DNA from: Cryptomeria japonica
Taxonomy: Eukaryota; Streptophyta; Pinopsida; Cupressales; Cupressaceae
Assembly (NCBI RefSeq): GCF_030272615.1
Contig: NC_081405.1
Location: 604,005,177 to 604,067,176 of the forward strand
Reading direction: 5' to 3'
Length of the DNA stretch: 62,000 bases
Below are positions 26,187 through 38,365 of this stretch, one piece after another (the first letter of the stretch is position 1; the number at the start of each line of letters is the position of its first letter). The position numbers and the translations under genes were made by a program. A model generated the notes under the pieces. The model was not told the DNA's origin. It saw only the letters and a program-made list of their open reading frames with translations, and did no database searches.

Positions 26187-27216
26187 TCTCCTATACTATA
26201 ATGAAGATGTAGCATGGTAGACCTGGTAGACCAGTTGCCATTAGAGTAGCCCAGAATCGAAACCCAAATATAACTTAAGCCCATTTGCACATATCTTGAA
26301 ATAGAGCAAAAAACTATTGAATACACATGGCTATAGATCTTATATAGCTTTTAAGATTCCTTACTTTCATTATATTAATAATATTTTGCATGGATTTATA
26401 TCTTCACCTCATTTGGTTGCAAGCCCAAAATAAATTCATCTTTGATATATTATGCTCATATAAAGGTTTCAATCATATATAAGGGTTTTATTTTTGTTGT
26501 CTAGAAGAGACAAACATGCCAAATTCATTTGAAAGTGTTGTATTCTCAACATGATTAGAGGACTCTGCAAGCTTACCTTTGTGTAGTAAAGCACTTAAAA
26601 ACATACACCTTTAGTGGACAATATGGTTTGTAGTCAATCACTCTAGCAACTAGTGTCCCAGTTCCCAATATCGTAGTGCTAAACATGTGATCCCATATAG
26701 TTCCTTTTTTTGCTAGAAGAGTTACTTGGTAGAGTCTTTTCTTTTATTTGATAAGTAGTGGCACTAACTTTGTGCATGAACATTTGAGCAATGTGCTCAA
26801 CAACATCTTTTCTTCAAACATCATATGTATGGAATGCTTGAATTTATGCATACTTATCTAATGTATCTCTTACAACGACACTTGTTTTAATTGCTAAGAA
26901 TCTCTTCTTATTGTTTATAAATAAAAACTGATGATGCTTATGGCTCAAATTCAACCCATTGATTTTAGAATGCCACTATCTATTCTCCAAATAAAACGAC
27001 ATGACATGCCATGTTGACAACTTGGATGACAAGACATTCATTTTTTATTACACAACGTGGAGGGACTGATTTTAGAATGTCTAAGTTGAAACCTACTTAT
27101 TATTAAAAATGATAAATATTTTTAGATAATTATTCATTACGTAAATTATTAATCATTAATTATTTACCTACTCATTAATTAGATAATTATTTAATAAGTT
27201 GGTGAATTATTAATCA
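26187..27216. repeat. Long direct repeat, copy 1 (1.03 kb)
   Basis: This block is about 90% identical by eye to 44,268-45,340, in the same orientation. Both start tctcctatactataatgaag and run through the same landmarks (tttgcacatatcttgaaata, gccaaattcatttgaaagtg, ttctcaacatgattagagga) to attattaatcat. Copy 1 lacks one unit of about 64 bp of the taattagataattattt type near its end. It carries no coding signal. The homology stops exactly at the left edge of the 17-kb insert. Its nature is unknown. Confidence 0.9.
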
Positions 27217-27639
27217 TGAGAGATTGGATGAAAATGTCTGGAAAGATCGCAGACAATCTCTCGATAAGAAAGAAAGGCTAGAATGGACTGACTGGATAGG
27301 ATAGAGTGACAGAGTCATGGGATAAAGAAGACTGACTCGGGAAATGAGGGCTAGGACTAGGGCTAGGGCAGTCTATAAATAGACCACAAGGGAAAAACAT
27401 CCTCATTATCATCCACACATCCATGAGATCAGAGTGCAGTGCGAGATAGAGCAGCAGCAGTCGGTAGCGATGGCATTGGTGCATAGATTCGATCGCGTTC
27501 GCTGATATCAGAGGCCAGCAGATGCAGGAGAGCCAGTGAGTACCGCAAAACCTCCTTGTACTTTGTTGCAATAAATGTTGTCATTAATGCATGCTAGGTA
27601 GTGCGATAAATGCGCTTTTAGGATAATGTCAAAAATGTC
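27217..27639 (+). promoter_or_regulatory. LTR-like promoter region with TATA box
   Basis: New sequence starts with tgagagattgg at 27,217. A strong TATA box (ctataaata) lies at 27,373-27,381 with a cc/ca-rich putative start region 25-40 bases downstream, and an aataaa signal follows near 27,568. The order TG start, TATA, start region, polyadenylation signal suggests U3-R-U5 of an LTR on the plus strand. gatatcagaggcc at about 27,506 faintly resembles the common tRNA-Met PBS, which would make a short LTR of about 290 bp, but the match is imperfect and no second LTR was found. Confidence 0.4.
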
Positions 27640-27935
27640 CAAAACGTGTAGGCACATCTATGCTAGTGCCAGGCGCATCTATGCTGGCTAGGCACGTCTG
27701 TGCTTGTGCCAAGCGCGTCTGTGCCAAAAAAGATGTCTGTGCAGGATGCAATCGCGTCTGCGCTGTGCAGGCATGTTTGTGCTAGGTAGGCACGTTTATG
27801 CAAGACAGGCGTGTCTGTGAAGAGAAAAGGCACGTCTGTGTATTTGAGGCGCGTCTGTGCAGAGCAGGTGCATTTATGCAGTCTAAAAGCGTGTTTATGT
27901 CATGAAAGCGCATTTGTGTCCAAAAATATGAATTT
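27640..27935 (+). repeat. gcgtctgtgc minisatellite, plus orientation
   Basis: About 16 imperfect copies of a 15-22-bp unit with core ggc(g/a)cgtctgtgc, some decayed to gtttatgc or atctatgc. E2 carries the same core in its leader on the minus strand (41.7-41.9 and 43.09-43.35 kb). This suggests that this plus-strand region is also a Tat-type leader. Confidence 0.8.
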
Positions 27936-27976
27936 GTGTCTTCTAGGTCAAATTGGCAGTTCTGTGATGAACATAT

Positions 27977-29125
27977 TGTAGCGTCGTAAATTGTACGCAC
28001 TTGCTAAAGCAGTACAATTTCACACCTAGTTTAGCACCCACCTTGGCGCATTTTGCATTTTGCATTGCATTTCCCCTTTAGCACTTAATTAATCAAATTA
28101 ATTAGGTCTAAGGTCCTATTTCATCATCTTCCACATTATAAAGTTGGGCCCTTTCATTAAAGTGTGCCCCTTTCATTTTATTCTTCCAATACATCATTTA
28201 ATCAAAAACCCTAATTAGGTCCTATTTTGAACTTGGGGGCTTGATTTCGGGGGTCAAAACATCTCGAAATCAGCTGTAACTTCGGGATTCTCTCTAAAAT
28301 CATCATATCCGACGGCCCTGAAAATTTGGTGAAAAGTTGTCGGGACCATGGCGCCCGGAGAGGACCATGACGCCCGGAGTGCACATGGTCCCAGACATTT
28401 TTCCCAAAATTTTAGGAGCGCAATCCAATCATAAAATAAAGCTTAACCCCAAGAAATTGGCGGGAGATTCAATCTCTAGGTCGGCCAAAAGTTGAAATTA
28501 AGACCTAGGGTTTCATATATAAGAGCTCTCTTTCTTCATTTGAAAGGATCCGATTTTTGGTTTCAAGGACCTTCTACGCAACGAAAGAGCAGATCTTTGA
28601 AGACTTCAACAACATTCAACATCCATCCATCAAGCATTCATCAATTTCATTCATCCATTTAGGGCTTTGAAGGCATTGAAGAACAATAAGGGATCACCGA
28701 CTGAAGATTGGCTTGTACCCCTCCCTTGGGGTTGGGTATGATTTCATGTTGTTTTCATGTCTTTGCATAAGCCTCATTATATCATTTGTATTCATGCTTT
28801 AGATCACTTTGCATCTTGATTTGGAGCATTTACATTATCATTTACAAGCAATTAGGGTTTACTTTCTAGGTTGCTCTAGTTTGCTTACTTGCATTTTAGG
28901 ATCTTGCACACACACAAGGTCTGCACACACACTACTTTTACAATACAACTTGGCTATTCGTGGAGGTGGAAATCACCAAAGCGGGGGTTTGACTAAGGCA
29001 AAACCCTATATAGCTGCCCACCACACCTTTTCAGATATAAGTGCAGGTTTCGGAATTCAGACGACGCCGCAAGTTGCAGATTCGGAAGAAGCAGACCGAG
29101 ACAGAACTTCACACCAAGTTTCAGA
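27977..29125 (+). mobile_element. Candidate LTR/leader upstream of the PMD gene
   Basis: The sequence opens tgtagcgtcgtaaattgtac, a plausible LTR start. It has a TATA box at 28,514-28,522 (atatataag) followed by a ct-rich start region and a long A/C-rich leader with repeats of cattcaacatccatcc type. gtttgactaaggcaaa at 28,987 recurs as gatttgaactaaggcaaa near 50,207 in another LTR-like block. I could not locate the 3' end of the LTR or a clear PBS. It probably drives or drove transcription toward the PMD exon at 30,119. Confidence 0.4.
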
Positions 29126-29335
29126 GCAAAAGACCAGGACAGGGGCGTGGGGTGCCCCGGTCCTGCCAGGACAGGGGTGCTGGGCGCCCTGGTCCCTGGG
29201 ACAGGGGCGTTGGGCGCCCTGGTCCTCCTAACAGACAGCAGTTTTCAGCATTTTTGACAGCTTTCCAGGTTGCAAAACAGCAATTTCCGGAGCAGTTTTA
29301 GGGGCAGAATCAGGACAGTGGCGCCCGCGCCCCCG
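29125..29335 (+). repeat. GC-rich minisatellite (gggcgccctggtcc)
   Basis: Three to four copies of a unit of about 27 bp containing ggacaggggcgt(t/g)gggcgccc(t/c)ggtcc, plus a diverged fourth at about 29,310-29,335. It is strikingly GC-rich against an AT-rich background and forms strong self-complementary stems (gggcgccc). Confidence 0.75.
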
Positions 29336-29844
29336 TCCTGAACATTTTCACTCAGATTTTAACACTAGGTACGCATTTACATTCTTGTCTTGTCCTGGTG
29401 TTTACAGCTTTCCATTGTTTAGTTTCAATTCTGCAATCTTGTTATTAGTTCATACTTGCACTTTGGGGTTAGGAATTGAACTTGCATCATCTATCTATCA
29501 TTTGCAACAAAGGAATAGAAATCCTAATAGGTAGCCCGTGGCTCTCTCTTCCACAAAAAGAAGTAGCCAATTGTGTGATACCTCTAGGCTCTTTCGTATT
29601 CTACAAATGTGTGATTGAAAGTGAGATTAGGGCATGTTTGCTTAGTGTCACTTTTTCCCCCACACACATACATTGTCGATTGGATAAGCTGCTGAGAGGA
29701 TACACTCAAGCAGGTCCTCTAGGGAAGACTAGGATAGCAGATAGGGCTAGGATTGACAATTCTGTGATAGAACATACGTTGCCAATTAGGAAACTTCTCA
29801 AGAGGATTCACTCAAGCAGAGGCCCTAGGATAGGATAGATCAAG

Positions 29845-30095
29845 GCACTTTGTGATGAACAGTGAGTACCAAGACATAGTACTTTGTGATGAACAGGGAG
29901 TACTAAAATATGAGCAGCACTTTGTGATGAACAGTGAGTGCAAATGTGAGCAGCACTTTATGATGAACAATGAGTGTCACTAGGATAGAAGCAACACTTT
30001 GTGATGAATAATGAGTGTCACTAGGATAGAGTACCATATGCACTTAGATAAAAAGTAGCATTTTGTGATGAATAGTGAATGCCACTATGACTGAC
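29845..30095 (+). repeat. Leader minisatellite (gcactttgtgatgaacagtg)
   Basis: Six copies of gcactttgtgatgaacagtg(agt) at irregular spacing of 38-55 bp, decaying toward the right. They are preceded by a two-copy duplication around 29,685-29,830 containing gaggatacactcaagcagg-like phrases. The array lies immediately upstream of the splice acceptor of the PMD exon. Confidence 0.85.
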
Positions 30096-30118
30096 ATGAT
30101 TGATTTTCTTGATTGCAG

Positions 30119-32062
30119 GAGTATTTGCCTATGTTGGAGTCACGAGAGAGATTCCCATCGACTCAGAGGTTGCGACCAGAGTTGACGTTCGAGGACAGAG
30201 TTGCCATTGAGGGCATGGGTTTGTGATATATTATGTATGTGCCTGAGTTTCAGGCGAACATGGGTTTGCTGACTATGCTGGCTGAGAGATGGCACTCAGA
30301 GACTTGTACGTTTCATTTAGCGATGGGTGAGATGATAGTCACCTTGGAGGATGTATACCGGATTTTGAGGATACCGATCGATGGGGAGTTAATACCCTAT
30401 GATTGAGACGGAGACAGGGATGCCTTGAGACGAGTATTCCAAGAGCCAGGACTGGATATGAGGGCAAGACATATCGCATGGGACACGATGACAACGATAG
30501 GACTAACACTACCAGCAGTTCTAGGAGGAGTGATTAGTGGATTCTTGTGTCCAGATAGGGCAACACGAGGGTTGGCTGTGGGCTGGGGGAGCACCTTGGA
30601 GACACTGGTTACACAACACACTAGATATGCTTGGGAACTATGTGTGCTGACACAATTGTACTATGAGCTGCATCAGTTTGTGTATCATGGATCTGTAGGA
30701 TTGGGCTATGGAGTTACCTTGCTGCAGGTATGGGCCTATGAGCATCTGCTGGTTACTCGACCGATACACTTCAGGGGCAGGGGTCATGGACACAGCTTCG
30801 TGCATCTGTATGACATGATTACATCACAGCCACGGATTGGCAGGTTGGAGCATTGGCGTCAAGTCCTAGATGAGATCGACACTGTGATATGGAGGCCATA
30901 CCTTAGGTGCAAGCAGTGGGAGGAGGACGTAGTGGATCTCTCGTATACCTTCCAGAGCAGATATCTGATTGGGCAAACGCCCTATGTTTTGGAGAGACAG
31001 CTGATTGACAGAGTATGTAGGCAGTTTGGCTGTATTCAGTGGATGCCACGGGGTTCCAGGATGTATGCTCGGACAGTCAGGGATCAGGTACACTTTGGGC
31101 CACTGTTGTCATATGATCAGGTCATGATTCAGCTAGCAAAGATGGTGCCAATGCCATGGGATATGTGGTCAGATATTGAGGATGCAGGTATGGATGTAGA
31201 GTACATTGCATATTGGGCTGAGCATCCATTCCCATGACTGACAAACTCAAGGGAGCTTCTAGATGGAGATGGTGGTGGGGATGAGGATGATGATGGAGAT
31301 GGTGGGGGGAGAGGCCGATGGAGGAGGTGGGGTGCAGTTGGAGAGAGGAGGGTGGCTCTACAGAGAGAGGGTGGGGAGGAGAGACAGGCTCGGGTGGTAA
31401 GGGGTCACGGTGGATTGTCGCTACAGGTGCCAGCAGCACAGGGTCCTAGACAGGTGTAGGGATAGGGACAGAGGTAGGTATAGGTACAGGCATAGGGACA
31501 GACACAGGCACTCGTACAGGGGGAGCCATAGGGGGCCAAGGAGGAGGAGGAGGAGGATGAGCTGCTTGAGCTGAGGGAGATATCCCAGGGATAGGCAGAT
31601 GAGATTCAGGACTTGGAGAGGGAGAGGGATAGACTCAGGAGGCGGCTTAGGGAGACAAAGCATGAGTGGGATCAGGCTATCCAGTGCTATACTGAGGCTA
31701 AGACAACACTGAGGGCTAGGAGGCAGGTGGCAGAGGATACAGGGGCTAGATATGCCTATGTTCTACGGGCAGGGGAGGAGATAGGTTATTGGCGGGATCT
31801 CTATACTACGGGGCAGTGCCACCAGAGCAGTGGGCGAGGAGCTTCCGTAGACCATCACGGACAACGACAGCTACGGGAGGGAGCTAGAGGAGACAGGCGT
31901 CCAACGGTGGGGTTATGGATCCTCCACCACCACCAGATAGAGGGGATAGGAGGGATGATCTTGGGGCGGGTCCTTCTAGGGCTCAGACTCCATCGAGGCC
32001 AGGCGGCTTCGAGGGAGGGAGTTCATCATAGCCTTAGAGGGCTCCCTATGTATCAGTTTTTG
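30119..32062 (+). pseudogene. Plant mobile domain (PMD) protein with coiled-coil tail
   Basis: The coding stretch opens after a good splice acceptor (ttttcttgattgcag, ending 30,118). The first 100 codons contain YVPEFQANMGLLTMLAERWH, SETCTFHLAMGEMIVTLEDV and YRILRIPIDGE, the diagnostic start of the PMD (MAIN/MAIL1-type, also found in TE-linked genes). One frame continues through TGA stops at 30,224-30,226 and 30,404-30,406 into the intact 270-codon piece that ends EHPFP at 31,237. After an acidic Gly/Arg-rich spacer with stops, a coiled coil follows (IQDLERERDRLRRRLRETK) and then a Tyr-rich segment, a Pro-rich patch and a Gly/Ser-rich end, across a one-base frame change. PMD proteins act in gene expression and TE silencing in Arabidopsis. 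Here the gene is broken and sits in transposon DNA, converging on E2. Confidence 0.85.
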
Positions 32063-33679
32063 TATCATTTTGTATTATGATGTAGACACCTGTGGGTGAT
32101 TGTAGCCATATGATTTTGACATCATTGTATTATGACACTTTATGATTATATATATGAGATGATTCATCTTTGCAGCAACTATATGCATGTGTACCTATGT
32201 GATGTTTCTATATGTTTCTATGATGTATGTTTCTATGTGATGGATTATGATATGGATGCAAATATGTACATAATGAACTGCAATATTTTTGTTCTTTTAT
32301 GTTTTATATGTGTATGCATGATGCAAATGTGAATGTATGTAATGCAGATGAATATGATAATGCAAATGTAAGTTGTGCTAAAAGGTGTTGTGTGCAAGAT
32401 GTGATGCAATTGTGATATCTATATGTATGTATGAAATGCTTAATAAGTGGTAATGCAGGTGCAAATGTTTTTGGTGTGTTATTATACACAGTCATGTGAT
32501 AGTGGGCTACACGGACTTGAGAAGGACAATGGAAGTCAATCAAGAAAGGGGGATGGAAGATAGAAGATATGAAAGTGAAAGAGCTTCTTGTGCGTTATCA
32601 TCATTGAGCTTTATTATGGCAAGTAGGTTATGACAATCGAGGCATATGTTCGACCCAGAAAGTCATTGTACCCGTTTGCATGGAGATAAGACAGTCTCAA
32701 ACAAGGAATGCCCCAGTTCATACTAGACTCATAGTGTCCTCATATCCTTGGACAAGTCATAGCATTACTAAAAGACAATCCACAGATAGCAAAAAAAAAG
32801 AGGTGACGATACCCCATCCTCGCCTTTCTAGTCAGAGACATCCTGGAGATAAAATCTCTTGTCAAAGACATCTCGGAAAAGCTAAAAGACATGTCACCAA
32901 AAAATAAAATCAAAAGAAAACCAAGACTTGACACCAACATCCATTGTAGTCCTCAAGTTTAGTGTCTCTTGTCACTTGTATAAGTCTTATTTGATTGTGG
33001 TCACAATGTTTACTTTCACAAAAGGATAGATAGCACTGAACCATAATGTTGTCTAAGTCTGTTGAAAGATTTGATTTGTTGAAGCCCATTGTTGTTGCTG
33101 TGTCTCATTTGAAACTAGCTGAATCCATGAAACTGATACTTTATTTCAGAGAAGATGAAACTTGATTGCGGATTGGCGATGCAAATGTTGCTTTATTGCG
33201 GATTGTGCGCGGATAGACTAAAGAAAATTGGAAGAAATTGTACTCCTCAAAATATGTGATGCTCTCAGTTCCACACCCATCACTAGATGTAGGATTTGCC
33301 TTAGCCACAGATAGGAGCTAATTTATTATGAATGGAAAGGGGTGAAAAGGGAGGTTTATCATGAATGGCAAACCAATCTTGGGTAGATCAATAACAAGCC
33401 ATGATAGAAATGGGTAAGTTTATTATGAATGAATAGGTTGTGAGTATGTGCAAAGTGAAAGGATGCAAGTGAATCCTGAAGGAGGGAGGAGCAATGTCTC
33501 TATGCATGGCGCTGGTGACCCAGTTTTCACCATGGTACTTGCCCAGGGCACCACCGAAGTGGTTTTCACTGTTGGACGAAATGTTTTTCTTTACTTTTTA
33601 TTTATTTATTTATTTATTTTTTGTCTTTTTGATAATTTTTGAATTTTTTTGTATTTTTGAATTAGGATACTCTGAAGAG
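32063..33679. other. Junction between PMD gene and E2 pol; non-coding
   Basis: Plus-strand sequence after the PMD gene is TG/AT-rich (atgtatgtttctatgtgatg type) to about 32,500, with a purine block (caagaaagggggatgg) at 32,540-32,555. From 32,800 to 33,430 there are short diverged repeats (gtttattatgaatg three times). From 33,545 to 33,679 the minus strand reads as the A/T-rich 3' UTR of E2, parallel to the sequence after the E3 integrase. No E2-type 3' LTR was found. Confidence 0.5.
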
Positions 33680-35071
33680 CTATGTGTAAAACCTGTGAAG
33701 GTGCATGCTGTTGATAGGATCCTCCAAAGGTTCACCCTCTCTGGTTGAGAGCTGATATGCACCAGATCCATATGCTGCTGTAATGATGTAAGGACCAAAC
33801 CAGTTTGGTTCAAACTCGCCCTTCTTCTCTCTGTCTTGCTGATTTTTGGGATTTTCTCTGAGAACCAAATCACCTACCTCAAATGTGCAAGGCTTGACTT
33901 TGTGATTGTAGCTGCGACTCATTTGTTGTTGATAAGCCTTGAGATTATTAAAAGCAGTTTGTCTTCGTTCATCCAATAGTTCAAGTTCTTGTAAGCGAGA
34001 GACCCTATAGTCTTCATCACTGATAATGTTTTGCAAAGAGACTCGTAAAGAGGGTAACTTGACCTCAATAGGCAAGGTAGCTTCAGCACCGTAAACAAGT
34101 GAATAGGGTGTAGCTCTTGTAGGAATGCAGACACTTGTGCAGTAGGCCCAAAGTGCAGGATTAAGTTGGATATGCCAATTATGGCCAGCATCGTCGACTG
34201 TCTTGTTTAAGATTTTAAGTATTGTTTTATTAGATGCCTCAGCTTGACTGTTACCTTGGGGGTAATACGGTGTGGAGAAACGATGGGAAATATGGAAGCG
34301 GTCACAGAGTTCACGAACATCCTGATTTTTGAAGGGACGCCCGTTATCGGTGATAATGGAAACAGGAATACCGTATCGACAAATGATATAGTTGAGAATG
34401 AACATAGCAATCTGTTTTCCAGTGACTTGCATGAGAGGCACGGCTTCAATCCATTTGGTGAAATACTCTATGGCAGTGATAATGAATTTATGACCATTGG
34501 AAGAAGGAGGGCGAATCTTGCCTATGAGATCGAGTCCCCACTGACAAAAAGGCCAAGGAGTCACAATTGGTTGAAGCTCTTGCACTGGCGCATGAATGAG
34601 GTCTCCATGAAGTTGACACTACTTATATTTCTTGACAAACTGATATGAGTCTTTTTCCATATTGGGCCAGTAATATCCAGTCCTGATGAGTTTCTTGGCT
34701 AAGGTAGGACCACTAGAATGTGGACCACATATCCCTTCATGTACTTCACGTAACGCAATCTGAGCTTCGTCGCTTTCCAAACATTTAAGAAGAGTGCCAT
34801 CTAGACCTCGATGGTATAGGACATCGGCTAAAATGACGTATTGAGAAGATTGGCGAATGAAAGTGCGACGTTGGTTATTGGATAGGTTAGGAGGAAAGGT
34901 ATTATCATGAAGGTATGTGAAAATGGAACCATATAACTGGGACTCAGGACCGATGACACATATTATCTCAGTAGGAGTGATTTCATATGAAGGAACCAAA
35001 AGGTTATCAACCAAGAACTCATAGCGGGTCTCATTCAGAGGTAGATCGATTAGTGAAGCAATTGTAGCCAT
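33680..35071 (-). pseudogene. E2 integrase
   Basis: The N-terminal zinc-binding region reads HEGICGPHSSGPTLAKKLIR, then GYYWPNMEKDSYQFVKKYK, followed by a stop (TAG at 34,619-34,621) and CQ. The expected first Cys of the HHCC finger is replaced by Tyr. The catalytic core from 34,585 has WGLDLIG (first Asp), TDNGRPFKNQDV (second Asp) and YPQGNSQAEASNKT (Glu), so the D-D-E triad is complete. The C-terminal part includes CTFEVGDLVLRENPKN and ends PINSMHLHRFYT, TAG. It would insert the cDNA into the host genome. Apart from one nonsense codon and the zinc-finger change it is well preserved. Confidence 0.93.
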
Positions 35072-35986
35072 GGCATCTGCGGCTCAATTCTTCTCTCTTG
35101 GTATCTGCTCAAAGTCTATCTTTGTGAAATGTTATTTCAGGTCATCCACCATTCTTTTGTAAGGCATTAATTTCTCATTCTTTTTTTGGTAATCATTAGT
35201 TGCTTGACGAATTACAAGTTGAGAGTCCCCAAAAACACGAAGTTCCTAGATCTTCCACTGAACTGCTATTCATAATCCAGTTGTTAATGCCTCATATTCT
35301 GCTATGTTATTAGTGCAGGGAAATGATAATCGATATGATTTTGGTATAGAATCCCCTTGAGGAGTTATGAAGAGGATACCAGCTCTTGCCCCATGCTGTG
35401 TGTATGAACCATCAAAGTATAATTGCGATGGTTTTGCATGTGACACTGTTAAAATGGATTCATCTGGAAATTCTGAAATTAGAGGAACATCATCTATCAT
35501 GGGGGCATCTGCTAATTGATCTACGATGGCTTGTCCTTTTATTGCTTTTCTGTCCACATACTTGATGTCGAATTCACTTAGGATCATTACCCATTTGGCT
35601 AGTCGCCCAGTAAGCGTTGCTTTATTGAGAAGGTATTTCAATGGATCGATCCTTGCAACCAACTTGGTCTTATGAGTTAGCATGTAATATCGTAATTTCT
35701 GTGAAGCAAAGACCACAACGAGACGTGCACACTCAATTGGTGTGTAGTTTAGCTCATATCCCACCAATGTGCGACTGATATAGTATACTACCTTTTCTTT
35801 GCCCCCAACAACTTGTTGTGCTAAGAGTGCCCCCAGTGCTGTTGAAGTAGCTGATATGTATAGTAATAAAGGCTGATCTGGAACTGGTGGCATCAAAACT
35901 GGTGGATTCAGAAGATAATCTTTGAGTATCTGGAAAGCCTGTTGACAGTTATCATCCCATTTGAATTTGATGTTTTTATGTAGCAA
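35072..35986 (-). pseudogene. E2 RNase H plus archaeal-type RNase H (aRNH)
   Basis: The RT-linked RNase H begins in KDYLLNPPVLMPPVPDQPLL and shows YISATSTALGALLAQ, YYISRTLVGYELNYTPIE and the segment DFDIKYVDRKAIKGQAIVDQ as its end. After a short spacer a second RNase H starts: LYFDGSYTQHGARAGILF with the first catalytic Asp, then TNNIAEYEALTTGL with the Glu, a TGA (35,270-35,272), and ELRVFGDSQLVIRQATN with the Asp. Stops at 35,246, 35,132 and 35,084 follow. Two RNase H domains in tandem place the element in the Tat clade; the second is thought to substitute for or assist in removing RNA primers. Confidence 0.9.
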
Positions 35987-36040
35987 GTGCTGAAAGGGAT
36001 TACATTTATCTACAAGTTGTTCTATGAATCTTCGTATAGA

Positions 36041-36820
36041 CTAGAGTCTTCCTTGTAAAGATCGAAGCTAACTGATGTTTCGTGGTGGTTGCATCTCTAG
36101 GATGGCCTTGAATTTTGCTAGATTGGCTTCAATTCCGCTTTTTGATACAATGAATCCTAGGAGCTTCCCACAGGTTACTCCAAAGACACATTTCTTGGGG
36201 TTTAATCTTACTTTGTATTTTTCCAACCAATCAAAGACGACTGAAAGTATGTCCAAATGTGTATCTCTGTCTACTGATTTATCCAAGAGGTCATCAACAT
36301 AATCTTCCACAATAATGTGCATGAGATCATGAAAGATAGTAGTAATGGCTCTTTGATATGTAGTGGCTGCATTTTTTAGCCCAAAGGGCATGACATTCCA
36401 ACAGAAGGTTCCCCAAGGACAAGTGAATGTTGTTTTGTGTTGATCTTTAGACGCAATCTTTATTTGATTATAACCAGAGAATCCATCCATCAACGATAAC
36501 ATTTCATGACCTGCTGTGAGATCTACAATCAAATCTATGTTTGGTAATGGGAAGTCATCCTTAGGACAAGCTTTGTTGATGTCTCTGAAATCTGTACATA
36601 TCCTGATACTGCGATCTGGTTTACTGACAGGCACCAAGCTGGAGATCCATTCGGGATAATCAATTGGGCGTATGAAACCGACATCAAATAATTTTTCAAG
36701 CTCTGCTTTGACCAATAATGCGACTTGTGGATGCATCTTTCTTAATTTCTGTTTCACTGGTTTTGCCCTTGGTTTAACTGTCAAATGATGCATTACCAAA
36801 TTCGGATCCAATCCAGGCAT
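36041..36820 (-). pseudogene. E2 reverse transcriptase
   Basis: The RT begins with the MPGLDPNLVMHHL lead-in and continues through FIRPIDYPEWISSLVPVSKP, DFRDINKACPKDDFPLPNID, LMDGFSGYNQIKI, PWGTFCWNVMPFGLKNAATT, and the catalytic YVDD at 36,290-36,301. It is a complete RT core of normal length. Stops at 36,068-36,070 and 36,041-36,043 separate it from RNase H; the E1 copy has Gln codons at both homologous positions. The nonsense codon at 36,851-36,853 lies just upstream. E1 and E2 RT align almost without gaps. Confidence 0.95.
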
Positions 36821-36850
36821 ATCAGGGTATGACCATGCAAATTTGATTTG

Positions 36851-38290
36851 TCATTCCGTGAAGAAACTTATGAATTTTGACCTTTCTGACTCTGTCAAAG
36901 ATTGAGCCAAGAATATGTTGTGTGGAACTTCTTCTGTACCAATGTTTGTTTTGATAGTCTCCTCTACCAACATGGATGACTTTTCCTCATATGATGCTAG
37001 GAGAATGTCGAGCCTTCCATCTTCGGGTGCCTCAGAGAGGTTTTCGCCCTCAGATACGTCCTTTCTTTTTACTTTTTTGGGGTCAGATAGCGCCACAATG
37101 TCGTTTTTGCCATAAGATCCTTGGTTTGTTTTTATTTTTATATTTTTGCGACTAGAAGGTCCGACACCCTCACCAAAATATGCCACGCTATTGAGTTCTA
37201 TAGTGTATCCCGCTTTATGGTCCCTAGGGGGAAGATCATCTCGTATGCTAAGATAGTCAATAAAAGCTTCATCATTTTGGAATGTGTCAAACTGTGCAGG
37301 TCCTTCATGATCCCAGTCAATAAGTTGGTGGTGGACAAGGGGAAGGCCTTTGATGTCTTTGAAGTTAACGGGGTTAAGAGTGAAGATGCAGTTATATTCG
37401 AGTATGTCGAGGTAGTTATCGAGGTCATCATTGGCACTCTCCTCATCAGTCTCGATCGTGAACGAATCCAAATTATCATCACTAGTAGCACATTCCGGGA
37501 CATGTGTTCTCATTCTATGTGATTTCAACCTAGAACCTAGAGACAAGGACTATGTGGAATCCTCTGGGGTTGTTTCTTGACCAACTTTGAAATTCCTATT
37601 AAATTCCTCTTCTTCTGTTGGTTCACTTGGTTCTCTGAATGTCTCAGTGAGCTCATAGTCACTAGAGGATTTGTTTGAACCCCATTCCCATTCATTGGAA
37701 TCTGTGGAATAGCGATTCTCTTGTTGAATTTTGGCAACTTTGATTTGTAATGCTTCTTCTGTCTTTTGAGTATGAACCTTGGAAGTCATGAAACCAAGTC
37801 CTTTGGAACATTCCTTTTTGGATGTCAATTCAGGTTGTAAAGGTTCAATGATGCCTTCCTTTCTTAACCCAAGAGGACTTTTGCCATCATACCCAAATTT
37901 TTGTAGAATCTTGAACCCTTTGCCATACTTCTCACATGGTAAACTGATGTGATCTTGTGTATCATTTTCAAGGTCTTTGTAAAGCATTTTGTATAAGTCT
38001 TCTTCTTCTAGTTCACCCCATTTTTGGAAGATTGTAGGATCCCATTCAAGTGTAATGATAGATACCCACTTAGTAGGATGTGGTCGTCCATATTCTTTTG
38101 GTGAATTCATGACTTGTTGTAAGTACATGGTCTGATTCAAAGTGTATTCACCCATGCCCTTGTCTTGGAATTTCCCTTTAAGCTCACCTTGTTTTGATGT
38201 CAAAGGTTTTAATGACTCGGGATCAATGTATGTAGAAGAAGGAACCACTTCGCGATTACTAGGAATGATGGTCTCAGTTTTTGGTCTCAA
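36851..38290 (-). pseudogene. E2 G-patch segment and acidic linker
   Basis: Two pieces in the same frame are separated by TAG at 37,550-37,552. The first (38,290-37,550) contains CEKYGKGFKILQKFGYDGKS followed by PLGLRKEGIIEPLQP, a G-patch-type, glycine-spaced motif. The second is acidic (DSFTIETDEESANDDLDNYL) and ends FFTE just before a TGA. Its last part (TNIGTEEVPHNIFLAQSLTE) matches E1. The role is likely nucleic-acid binding and spacing between protease and RT within the polyprotein; this is inferred from position and motif. Confidence 0.7.
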
Positions 38291-38365
38291 GTTATTGCAA
38301 TATATGAATGGATTAGGATCTCCATTAACTGTTATTTGAACTCCATTGTGAGGAAACTTGATGCA

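Noticed and set aside
27500-27515. gatatcagaggcc as a copia-type tRNA-Met primer binding site
   Set aside because: One mismatch and one inserted base, preceding bases do not end in CA, and no copia coding sequence follows.
32082-32110. tgtagacacctg on the plus strand as a possible LTR start of the PMD-bearing element
   Set aside because: Only about 12 bases match the E2 LTR start; the sequence then diverges, and no polypurine tract lies just before it.
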